From Nonomuraea turcica (GTDB taxonomy: Bacteria; Actinomycetota; Actinomycetes; Streptosporangiales; Streptosporangiaceae), in the NCBI RefSeq assembly GCF_030718205.1, contig NZ_JAUZQF010000017.1, positions 62,001-126,000 on the forward strand: DNA of 64,000 nt. The letters run 5' to 3'. Below are positions 33,301 to 40,500 of the stretch, one piece after another. Positions within the stretch are counted from its first letter, which is position 1; the number at the start of each line of letters is the position of its first letter. The position numbers and the translations under genes were made by a program. Below the pieces are notes generated by a model. That model was not told where the DNA came from. It made no database searches and saw only the letters and a program-made list of their open reading frames with translations.

Positions 33301-34320
33301 GTGGCAGAAACGCTGATCCTGGTGATGTCCGCCGTCCTGGCGTGGCACATGTGGACCACGGTTCGATCCTTCAACGCGGAACGTCGCCGGTTAGCCGTGC
33401 CGCCCCATGCGCCGGGCGACGATGAGATCGACGAGTTGGGGCCCTATGAGCTGGCCTATCTCGCTGGCGGGACACAGCGGATGCTCCACACCGCCCTGGC
33501 GGTGCTGCTGCAGTCAGGTGCCATACGAGTCAGCACGACAGGCAGGATCACCGCGGTGGCCGGCGCCGACCCACCCGGGGAACCAATCGAGCGGGCCATC
33601 ATGGACGTTCTCTCTCGTGCGGGGAGCTGTTCCGCCGACCACCTTCTTAAGATCATCACGATGCGTCCCGAACCGGCACGCGTACGGGCCGGACTGGAGG
33701 CCCGGGGACTGTTGACCGCTGAAGGCCCACGTCGGCATCTTGAGCGCCCACTGAACCAGCATCTTGAGCGCCTGCGGAAACGCATCAGGATCTCCTTGAT
33801 CTGGGCGCTCGTCGGCTGCGTCGCGTCCCTGGCGCTGGTCATCGCCGGGGTCGCGGCTTGGGAACCGCGCACGGTCCTGGCGCTGCTGATCGGCGCCGCT
33901 TCCGGTGTCATCGGACTATTGCATTTGCCCGCAGATCGATACGAGATGCGCTCCTTCCCATCCTCGCAGCCCACGGAACGGGGCCGGCGGTTACTCGTCA
34001 CAGCCCAGCAGCAGCACAGCACACCGCAGAAGAAGCGCTCGAAGGGAGTCGCGGCCGTCACGGCTTTCGGAGTAGCGGTGAACGGCCTCCCGGCGGGCGG
34101 AGATCCCCGGCTGCTGGCACTCTTGGCGGAGGCTGACGGCGACAGGTCATGTAGCTCAGGACCGAGGTCCGGTTCAGCGGGCGACGGCGACTCCGATTGT
34201 TCGAGCGGCGGCTGGTCCAGTTGTTCGAGCGGCGGCGGATCGAGTTGTTCGAGCGGCGGCGGATCGAGTTGTTCGAGCGGCGGCGGATCGAGCTGCTCGA
34301 GCGGCGGCGGATCCTACTGA
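33301..34320 (+). CDS. TIGR04222-type membrane protein with Cys/Ser/Gly repeat tail
   Basis: The protein is 339 aa. An N-terminal membrane segment (ETLILVMSAVLAWHMWTTV) is followed by the domain with ELGPYELAYLAGGTQRMLHTAL. That is the hallmark of TIGR04222 proteins, which are known to be followed by low-complexity tails. Two more membrane segments lie near residues 175-220. The C-terminus ends in five 8-residue units of the CSSGGGSS type. I chose the GTG at 33301 because GGAGG lies five bases upstream. The function of the family is unknown. The tail's regular cysteines could bind metal, form disulfides or be modified, but none of this is shown. Confidence 0.78.
   Translation: MAETLILVMSAVLAWHMWTTVRSFNAERRRLAVPPHAPGDDEIDELGPYELAYLAGGTQRMLHTALAVLLQSGAIRVSTTGRITAVAGADPPGEPIERAIMDVLSRAGSCSADHLLKIITMRPEPARVRAGLEARGLLTAEGPRRHLERPLNQHLERLRKRIRISLIWALVGCVASLALVIAGVAAWEPRTVLALLIGAASGVIGLLHLPADRYEMRSFPSSQPTERGRRLLVTAQQQHSTPQKKRSKGVAAVTAFGVAVNGLPAGGDPRLLALLAEADGDRSCSSGPRSGSAGDGDSDCSSGGWSSCSSGGGSSCSSGGGSSCSSGGGSSCSSGGGSY
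34198..34317 (+). repeat. 24-bp tandem repeat, five copies
   Basis: Five in-frame 24-bp units encode CSSGGWSS, three copies of CSSGGGSS and CSSGGGSY. The three inner copies are nearly identical at DNA level, which points to recent expansion. It forms the C-terminal tail of the membrane protein. Confidence 0.9.
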
Positions 34321-34403
34321 TCTCGTGGCGTGTGCCGCGGCAGCGCATGTGTCATCGAATGGGCCTGCCGGGTGCCTGATCGTGGCCGCCCTCGGCCTAG
34401 ACC

Positions 34404-35276
34404 TCATGCGTCGGTATGGGGTCCCGCAAGGTCGACCAGTCGCACCGTGGGCAGCGGTCGGCCCCGTTTGGCCAGGGTACGCGCGGTCCGGGTCTTGTTA
34501 TCCGGTTTGATCGTCCGGGTGGTGACGTTCTGGCCCATCAGCAGCCATGTGGACAGCAGGGTGCGTAGCAATGGTTCCGTCCAACGGGCCACTTCAGCCG
34601 CGGCTGGGTGATCGTCATCGACCGAGGGGGGCCACTGCCGGGACTCGTCGCTGAACGACAGCACAGCCCCTGTCTCCAACCACAGTGGCGGGCACGCGGC
34701 GGCCCCGTAACGCTGCCACGCTGCCGGATCGCCGGGGAACGACTCTCGCACGAACTTTTCAAACCGGGATGTGTCTGTGTAGAACGACACCCACCACGCG
34801 GCCTGCGGGTCAGCCTCGATCGGACTCCACGAGCAGGCCACGATCGGGTTCATGGCCTCGGGTGTGCCTTCATGCCGGATGTCATCCGGCCTGATGGCTG
34901 TGCCCCACACCATGAACCCGTACGCCGACGGTGCGTCCTCAGCGCGCAGAACGAACCTCGGTAGCGACCTTCCTGCCTGCAGGGCCAGATGCGTCATGTC
35001 CTCGGAGACGTAGTACAGCGTGGCCGCCGCGATCCGGGACGCCTCGGCGGCGACGGCCCGGCGCGCGGACTCGTCGGTGTGGCGTATCCACTTGGCCATC
35101 GCATGCACCACCGCTTCGTCAGCCGGTGAGGGGGCGCCACTATCGCCGCGGCTCCTGTCGATCGCCGTGTACCACTTCGCCGTATGAGCTAACCAGCTGT
35201 GCAGGTGGAACCGCAGCTCGGGAACCTGTTGCGGCTGGATGCGACTCGGCACCGGCTCACCGTAGAATGACATCAC
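34404..35276 (-). CDS. conserved hypothetical protein, possibly C-terminally truncated
   Basis: The protein is 290 aa and I do not recognise a catalytic domain. It is soluble and mostly alpha/beta, with the features LRFHLHSWLAHTAKWYTAID, YGFMVWGTAIRPDDIRHEG and a C-terminal TRTIKPDNKTRTARTLAKRG followed by VRLVDL. Similar actinobacterial proteins that I recall go on after the VRLVDL-like strand with an HWR-containing segment; here the frame stops eight residues later, so truncation is possible. The GTG at 35276 has GGAG six bases upstream. It lies 48 bases after the small ORF at 35325-35456, probably one transcript. Confidence 0.6.
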   Translation of the reverse strand: MMSFYGEPVPSRIQPQQVPELRFHLHSWLAHTAKWYTAIDRSRGDSGAPSPADEAVVHAMAKWIRHTDESARRAVAAEASRIAAATLYYVSEDMTHLALQAGRSLPRFVLRAEDAPSAYGFMVWGTAIRPDDIRHEGTPEAMNPIVACSWSPIEADPQAAWWVSFYTDTSRFEKFVRESFPGDPAAWQRYGAAACPPLWLETGAVLSFSDESRQWPPSVDDDHPAAAEVARWTEPLLRTLLSTWLLMGQNVTTRTIKPDNKTRTARTLAKRGRPLPTVRLVDLAGPHTDA

Positions 35277-35324
35277 CGAGGACTCCGATTCCTATAACCC
35301 TGTGGCCGTCGGCATTCTCTGCCA

Positions 35325-35456
35325 TCAGAAGTCGTATCCGGCTTCGCGTGGCTCCGGGTCCAACACATCACAACCCGCTCGGTAGGCGTCGGCGCCAAGC
35401 AACTGCGGAGTGAGCTCGGCGACTTCTCGCGGTTGGTACTGCGGAGTGGTCACCAT
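35325..35456 (-). CDS. small protein of 43 aa, unknown
   Basis: The ATG at 35456 opens a 43-residue frame (begins MVTTPQYQPREVAELTPQLL, ends REAGYDF). AGGTG lies about six bases upstream. It precedes the 290-aa unknown gene in the same direction and lies about 105 bases downstream of the large inverted repeat, on the side that would be controlled by it. No domain is recognised. Composition is acidic and consistent with coding sequence, but with so short a frame chance is not excluded. Confidence 0.4.
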   Translation of the reverse strand: MVTTPQYQPREVAELTPQLLGADAYRAGCDVLDPEPREAGYDF

Positions 35457-35560
35457 TTCGTTCACCTGCCCGTATGCCTACGAGAAATCATCTCCGGGCC
35501 CGGCTTGCTCCTTCGCGCGGTCCCGGTTCCGCGCTCTGCGCTTCGAGCATCGCCCACCGC

Positions 35561-35605
35561 CGTCATAGCGGTGTCATACCCCGCGGCTATGACACCGCTA
35601 TGACG
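35561..35605. promoter_or_regulatory. 18-bp perfect inverted repeat built of TATGAC heptamers
   Basis: The arms CGTCATAGCGGTGTCATA (35561-35578) and TATGACACCGCTATGACG (35588-35605) are perfect complements with a 9-base GC-rich centre. Each arm holds two TATGAC units 11 bases apart, so four half-sites face outward in two pairs. The element lies between the divergent unknown two-gene unit and hisE. It may be a four-site operator. The rest of 35457-35746 shows no gene; a possible hisE -10 (TAGGCT) lies at about 35707. Confidence 0.65.
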
Positions 35606-35746
35606 CCGTTCGAAGAAGCGAGAGGACCGCACGCGCGCTAGACGCTCGGGTGACCTGCGCTGTCTCGCGTGGCGGACGCGGGGCGGCGGCACCCACTGTC
35701 GCAGACTAGGCTTGGTGAGCACGTCAGCCGAGCATCGAGAGAGACC

Positions 35747-36010
35747 ATGAAGACCTTCGAAGAGCTGTTCGCCGAGCTGTCAGAGAAGGCCCGGACCCGG
35801 CCCGCAGGCTCGGGCACCGTGGCCGCGCTCGACGCCGGCGTCCATGCCATCGGCAAGAAGGTCGTCGAGGAGGCCGCCGAGAGCTGGATGGCCGCCGAGC
35901 ACGAGTCAGACGACAGGACCGCCGAGGAGATCTCGCAGCTCCTCTACCACGTGCAGGTGCTCATGATCGCCAAGGGCATCGGTCTCGACCAGGTCTACAA
36001 GCATCTCTAG
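35747..36010 (+). CDS. hisE: phosphoribosyl-ATP pyrophosphohydrolase
   Basis: This 87-aa protein carries out step 2 of histidine synthesis: phosphoribosyl-ATP to phosphoribosyl-AMP and pyrophosphate. It has the all-alpha MazG-like fold with the metal-binding KKVVEEAAESWMAAEHE and the later EEISQLLYHVQVLMIAKG. I chose the ATG at 35747 (MKTFEELF), the normal N-terminus; a GTG upstream at 35669 adds residues with no similarity. hisG follows after 59 bases, the usual actinobacterial pair. Confidence 0.95.
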   Translation: MKTFEELFAELSEKARTRPAGSGTVAALDAGVHAIGKKVVEEAAESWMAAEHESDDRTAEEISQLLYHVQVLMIAKGIGLDQVYKHL

Positions 36011-36069
36011 GGCGCCGAGCGCCCGCCGCCGCCGACCCTGGAGAAGCGAGAGAAAACCGAGGACCTGAC

Positions 36070-36915
36070 ATGCTGCGTCTGGCAGTACCCAACAAGGGCG
36101 CGCTCAGCGAGGCCGCCCAGCACATGCTCAAAGAGGCCGGCTACCGGTCGCGCAGGGACAGCAAGGAGCTGGTCGTCGTCGACCAGGACAACGGCTGCGA
36201 GCTGTTCTTCCTGCGCCCCCGCGACATCGCGGTCTACGTCGGAGAAGGCACACTCGACCTCGGCATCACCGGCCGCGACATGCTGGTCGACTCCGGCGCC
36301 CCGGTCGAGGAGATCATGCCGCTCGGCTTCGGCGGCTCCACCTTCCGCCTGGCCGCGGCGGCCGGCACGATGACGTCGGTCCAGGACCTCGACGGCCGGC
36401 GCATCGCCACCTCCTACGCGGGCCTGCTCGAGAAATATCTCTCCGACCAGGGCGTGGACGCCCGCGTGATCAAGCTGGACGGCGCTGTCGAGACCGCCAT
36501 CAGGCTCGGCGTGGCCGACGCGGTGGCCGACGTCGTGGAGACCGGCACCACGCTGCGCAACGTCGGCCTGGAGGTGTTCGGCGATCCGATCATGCGCTCG
36601 GAGGCCGTGTTGATCAAGCGGGAGGGCGGGCAGGAGACGTCCGGCTCCGGCCAGCTCGTCCGCCGCCTTCAGGGCGTGGTGCACGCCCGTGACTTCGTGA
36701 TGATGGACTACGACATCCGCGCCGAGCGGATCGAGGAGGCCATCGCGCTCACGCCCGGCATGGAGGGGCCGACGGTCTCGCCGCTGCACCGCGAGGGGTG
36801 GGTCGCCGTCCGCGCCATGGTGCGGCGCAAGGGCCACCAGCAGGTCATGGACCAGCTGTGGGACATCGGCGCCCGGGCCATCCTGGTCACCGATATCTAC
36901 GCCTGCCGCCTCTGA
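36070..36915 (+). CDS. hisG: ATP phosphoribosyltransferase, long form
   Basis: This 281-aa enzyme carries out the first, feedback-controlled step of histidine synthesis. The catalytic domains contain LRLAVPNKGALSEAA, the Asp-rich LDLGITGRDMLVD and the PRPP loop ADVVETGTTLRN. The C-terminal ACT-like domain (from about residue 205, VMMDYDIRAERIEEAIALTP) marks the long, histidine-inhibited form. It is transcribed with hisE. A GC-rich inverted repeat follows at 36930. Confidence 0.96.
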   Translation: MLRLAVPNKGALSEAAQHMLKEAGYRSRRDSKELVVVDQDNGCELFFLRPRDIAVYVGEGTLDLGITGRDMLVDSGAPVEEIMPLGFGGSTFRLAAAAGTMTSVQDLDGRRIATSYAGLLEKYLSDQGVDARVIKLDGAVETAIRLGVADAVADVVETGTTLRNVGLEVFGDPIMRSEAVLIKREGGQETSGSGQLVRRLQGVVHARDFVMMDYDIRAERIEEAIALTPGMEGPTVSPLHREGWVAVRAMVRRKGHQQVMDQLWDIGARAILVTDIYACRL

Positions 36916-36929
36916 CCTCCGCAGGTGCT

Positions 36930-36954
36930 GGGCGGCAGGCACGTCCCGCCGCCC
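36930..36954 (+). terminator. terminator-like hairpin after hisG
   Basis: GGGCGGC (36930-36936) pairs with GCCGCCC (36948-36954), with an 11-base loop. It lies 15 bases after the hisG stop and has no T-run. It is a plausible end of the hisEG transcript. Confidence 0.4.
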
Positions 36955-37082
36955 GCGCCAGGCCTCGTCGGCCGCGCACCTGCTCGAGAAGGGCTCCAGG
37001 GCTCGGCATGGGCCGGTGATATCGGGGTCCGTCTCAGGAAAATGATTGGACGGCGGACCTGCGTCCCGCGAATGATCTCAAT

Positions 37083-37643
37083 GTGGATGTGAGGACTGAA
37101 GCCGGCACGCTCGTGGCGCGTCTTCGCACGTTGTTCACGTGGCGAGATGACGGCGCGGATATCGCGGCTTGGTGGGCGCACGCCGATGTGCTGTCGGGTC
37201 TTGGCGCGGCTCTGGCGCACCTTCACGCGCATACTCGTCCCAGCGTAGTGATCGCACCGGAAGCCAGCGGCTTCATCATCGGGCCGCTCGTCGCTCTTGA
37301 GGCGAATGCCGGTTTCGTGGAAATGCGGAAGGGCCGCGCTGACGGTGACTTCGGGGATCGGATTCTCGTCCAGGATCGGGTCCTGACCCGCAGCACTCCA
37401 CCCGACTTCGCCAACCGAACGCTGGATTGGGTGGTGCAGCGGCGCGTCCTGCGCCCTGGACATCGGGTGCTGTTCGTGGACGACTGGGTGGAGACCGCGG
37501 CAACCGCTCAGACCGCGCGCCGGATCGTCGAAGACAGCGGCGCGACGTGGATCGGCGCAGCAGTGATCGTTGACGCCACATCCGGCCAGGCTCACCCCGA
37601 CTTGCGGCTGCGTGCCCTTCTGCGCAGAAGAGAACTCTCGTGA
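37083..37643 (+). CDS. phosphoribosyltransferase-fold protein
   Basis: The protein is 186 aa. The PRPP-binding motif appears as HRVLFVDDWVETAATAQTAR, close to the adenine phosphoribosyltransferase form. An earlier substrate-loop region reads VVIAPEASGFIIGPLVAL, and FVEMRKG matches the flexible hood. The start is a GTG at 37083 with no clear ribosome site; a second GTG at 37089 is in frame. It could salvage a purine or act in modification or regulation. It lies 86 bases before the TPR gene, but a shared role is not shown. Confidence 0.75.
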   Translation: MDVRTEAGTLVARLRTLFTWRDDGADIAAWWAHADVLSGLGAALAHLHAHTRPSVVIAPEASGFIIGPLVALEANAGFVEMRKGRADGDFGDRILVQDRVLTRSTPPDFANRTLDWVVQRRVLRPGHRVLFVDDWVETAATAQTARRIVEDSGATWIGAAVIVDATSGQAHPDLRLRALLRRRELS

Positions 37644-37728
37644 GCACCTGGGCGCCCCTGGTGGGCGTTACGAAGCCATGGAGAAGCCGCAGCGGTCGCG
37701 CTGCCTGATGTGGATGGAGAGGTGGACC

Positions 37729-39114
37729 ATGGCCAAGGTCCCGGATGACGTCGCCAAGACCGAGCGGGCTCGGTTGCTGTTGGAACGAGGCAAGCGTCTT
37801 GGGGAGCTGGATCGCCCGGCCGAAGCCTTGATCGCGGAGGAGGAAGCCGTCGTCCTCTTCCGGCAGCTGGCCGCGACCGACCCCGGCCGATACCGCCCTG
37901 ACCTCGCCAAATCCCTGACCAGGCTCGGTGTGACCCATTCTGAGCTGGATCGCTCCGCCGAGGCGTTGATCGCGGAGGAGGAAGCCGTCGCCATCCGCCG
38001 GCAGCTGGTCGCGACCGACCCCGGCCGATACCGCCCCGATCTCGCTGACTCCTTGTCCAACCTCGGCGTGACCCTCTTGGACCTCGACCGCCCGGCCGAG
38101 GCCCTGAGCGCCGAGCAAGAAGCCGTCACCATCCGCCGGCAACTGGCCGCGAGGGATCCCGATGACCACCGTTCCGACCTCGCCGAGTCCCTGATCAACC
38201 TCGGTGTGGCCCTTTCGCGGCTGGACCGCGCCGCCGAAGCGTTGATCGCGGAGCAGGAGGCTGTCGTCCTCTATCGGCAGCTGGCCGCGACCTCTCCTGA
38301 CCGTTATCGCTTCGACCTTGCCGAATCGCTGACGAGTCTTGGTGTGACGTTCTCGGAGTTGGGTCGTTCGGCTGAGGCGTTGGGTGCGGAGGAGGAGGCT
38401 GTCGTCCTCTATCGGGAGCTTGTCGCGGCCGATCCTGAGGGTTGTCGTGCCGACCTTGCCGAATCGCTGACGAGTCTTGGTGTGACGTTCTCGGAGTTGG
38501 GTCGTTCGGCTGAGGCGTTGGGTGCGGAGGAGGAGGCTGTCGAGCTCTACCGGCAGCTGGTCGCGACCGACTCGGGTGACTACCGTCCTGACCTCGCCGA
38601 ATCCTTGTTCAACCTCGCTGTGCGGCTCTCGGAGGTGGATCGCCTGGCCGAAGCCTTGACCGCGGAGAAGGAAGCCATCACCATCCGGCGCCAACTGGTA
38701 GCGACCGACCCCGATCGCTACCGTCGCGACCTCGCTGAATCCTTGACCAACCTCGGTGTGAGGTTCTTAGAGGTGGACCGGCCGGCCGAAGCCTTGATCG
38801 CGGAGGGAGAAGCCGTCGCCCTCTACCGGCAGCTGGCTGTGACCGACTCGGGTGACTACCGCTCCGACCTCGCCAAATGCCTGATCAACCTCGGCGCGAT
38901 CCTCTCGCAACTCGACCGCTCGGCCGACGCCCTGAGCGCCGAGCAAGAAGCTGTCATGATCTACCAGCAGCTGGCCGCGGCCGACCCCGGCCGTTACCGC
39001 CCCGACTTCGCCGACTCCTTGACCAACCTCGCTGTGACCCTCTCGGAACTGGACCGTGAGGAGGAAGCAAGGCGAGCCTGGGAAAGAGCGGAAATCATCC
39101 GAGCGAAACGATGA
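37729..39114 (+). CDS. tetratricopeptide repeat protein
   Basis: This 461-aa protein consists almost wholly of nine full 46-residue helical repeats plus an N-terminal partial one. Each full repeat follows the pattern DLAESLTNLGVxLSELDR, AEAL, AEEEAV, YRQLVATDPxRYRP. This is the TPR type seen in actinobacterial NB-ARC/CHAT-associated scaffolds, but no NTPase, HTH or protease domain is attached. I chose the ATG at 37729 because GGAGAGG lies six bases upstream; ATGs at 37678 and 37708 are also in frame. It probably binds a protein or peptide partner. Confidence 0.8.
   Translation: MAKVPDDVAKTERARLLLERGKRLGELDRPAEALIAEEEAVVLFRQLAATDPGRYRPDLAKSLTRLGVTHSELDRSAEALIAEEEAVAIRRQLVATDPGRYRPDLADSLSNLGVTLLDLDRPAEALSAEQEAVTIRRQLAARDPDDHRSDLAESLINLGVALSRLDRAAEALIAEQEAVVLYRQLAATSPDRYRFDLAESLTSLGVTFSELGRSAEALGAEEEAVVLYRELVAADPEGCRADLAESLTSLGVTFSELGRSAEALGAEEEAVELYRQLVATDSGDYRPDLAESLFNLAVRLSEVDRLAEALTAEKEAITIRRQLVATDPDRYRRDLAESLTNLGVRFLEVDRPAEALIAEGEAVALYRQLAVTDSGDYRSDLAKCLINLGAILSQLDRSADALSAEQEAVMIYQQLAAADPGRYRPDFADSLTNLAVTLSELDREEEARRAWERAEIIRAKR
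38313..38542 (+). repeat. exact 92-bp duplication inside the TPR gene
   Basis: Bases 38313-38404 and 38451-38542 are identical over 92 bp and lie 138 bp (46 codons) apart. The copies use T- or G-ending codons (GGTGTGACG, TTGGGTCG) unlike the C-ending codons of the other repeats. This suggests recent repeat gain, possibly from a different source. Confidence 0.85.
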
Positions 39115-39148
39115 GGCCCGATCTCCGGCGCGTACGGCTCCTCCCCGT

Positions 39149-40456
39149 TCATCGCAGTCCCTGCACCGCCTTGATCGCCTGATCCACCTGCTCGGGTGTG
39201 GTCACGATGCTCGCGCCGAAGCGCAGCAGCGGCTCGTTGTACGGTGTGACGCTCGCGATCACCTTCTGCGCGTGCAGCCGATTCACCGCCTCCAGCGGTT
39301 GCATGCCATTGATCGAGCAGCACACCAGCCCGGCCGACAGCTCCGGCGACTCGGGCGTGGCCAGCCTGACGTACGGCAACTCCCGCAGGCCGGCCTTGAG
39401 CCTGGTGGCGAGCTCCTGGGTGCGGCGCTGGACGCGCTCCTTGCCGATGGACGTCATGAACGCGAACGCCTGCGGCATCGCCCACCGGTGCTCGAACGCC
39501 TTGTAACCGCCCGGCGTGACCAGCTCGGCCGTGCTCGCGCCCGGCGACCCGCCGCCCTGCCAGGCGTCGAACGCGGCCTGGCTGAAACTTGGGATGATCG
39601 GCGCGACCGCGTCCCAGGCCCGGCCCCACACGATGCCGGTGCCGCGCGGGCCGAACAACCACTTGTGCGTGCCGCTGGCCAGGAAGTCGCAGCCCAGGTC
39701 CGCCACCCCGTCGGCCATCGCGCCGAACCCGTGCACCCCGTCCACACACAGCAGCGCTCGGTCGTGCTCGTCGCGGCCCTTGTTGACCTCGGCCAGGAGG
39801 TCGGCGATGGCCCGGACCGGGACGCGGACGCCGGTGCTCGAATGCACCCAGGTGATCGCCACCAACCTGGTCCGTGGGCCGAGCCCGTTCTTGATCGCCT
39901 CCACCATGCGGTCGGCCGAGGCGAGCATCGGATCGTCGTACAGCCGCACTCTGCGGACCTTCGCGCCCGTGCGCTCGGCCAGCAGCCGCAGGCCCTCGTG
40001 CGTGGCGAGGAAGTCGTGCTCGGTGGTCAGCGCGTCCTGTCCCGGGCGCAGCCGGATGCCGGAGTAGAGCAGGCCGAGGCCCATCGTGGTGCTGTCGGTC
40101 AGCGCGATGTCGCGTGGCTCGGCGCGTATGCCCAGGTAGCGGGCCGCGGCATCGCGTACCGCCTGGTCGGGGGCTTGGCCGCCGGGCGGGGTGTACTCGG
40201 GGTCGGCGTCCAGGGCGTCCCGGTGCCTCCTGATCGTCTCCCGGACCGGCGCCGGAGCCGGGGCCAGCACGAACGCCGCGAACTGCCCGTACGCCGGGTC
40301 CAGCGCGAATTGCGCCCGGACGGACGCCCAGTCCTGCGGATCGAAGGCACGCCCCTGCGGCGTGTTTCGGGCGGGCGCGGGAGCGGGCGTGGACGTGCAC
40401 GCGGACACCCCGGCCAGCACCCCGGTGCCGAGCAGGGCCCGTCTGTTCAGGCGCAT
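39149..40456 (-). CDS. exported lipoprotein-like class V PLP aminotransferase
   Basis: This 435-aa protein begins MRLNRRALLGTGVLAGVSAC. A twin-arginine-like pair and a lipobox (AGVSAC) suggest Tat export and lipid anchoring. The rest is a class V aminotransferase, similar to isopenicillin N epimerase or EgtE. The PLP lysine lies in ASGTHKWLFGPRGTG, and CVDGVHGFGAM gives the conserved Asp. Exported PLP enzymes of this family are known but few. The substrate is unknown; an amino acid epimerase or desulfurase-type reaction outside the cell is possible. It is convergent with the TPR gene. Confidence 0.85.
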   Translation of the reverse strand: MRLNRRALLGTGVLAGVSACTSTPAPAPARNTPQGRAFDPQDWASVRAQFALDPAYGQFAAFVLAPAPAPVRETIRRHRDALDADPEYTPPGGQAPDQAVRDAAARYLGIRAEPRDIALTDSTTMGLGLLYSGIRLRPGQDALTTEHDFLATHEGLRLLAERTGAKVRRVRLYDDPMLASADRMVEAIKNGLGPRTRLVAITWVHSSTGVRVPVRAIADLLAEVNKGRDEHDRALLCVDGVHGFGAMADGVADLGCDFLASGTHKWLFGPRGTGIVWGRAWDAVAPIIPSFSQAAFDAWQGGGSPGASTAELVTPGGYKAFEHRWAMPQAFAFMTSIGKERVQRRTQELATRLKAGLRELPYVRLATPESPELSAGLVCCSINGMQPLEAVNRLHAQKVIASVTPYNEPLLRFGASIVTTPEQVDQAIKAVQGLR

Positions 40457-40500
40457 GTCTTCTGTCTACCCGGGGCGCGGCGCCGCCGCCCGTCCCGTTA

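Noticed and set aside
37021..37060. Hairpin with GTCCGTC and GACGG arms before the phosphoribosyltransferase gene
   Set aside because: The right arm has a bulge and the loop is long; it is no better than chance for this base composition.
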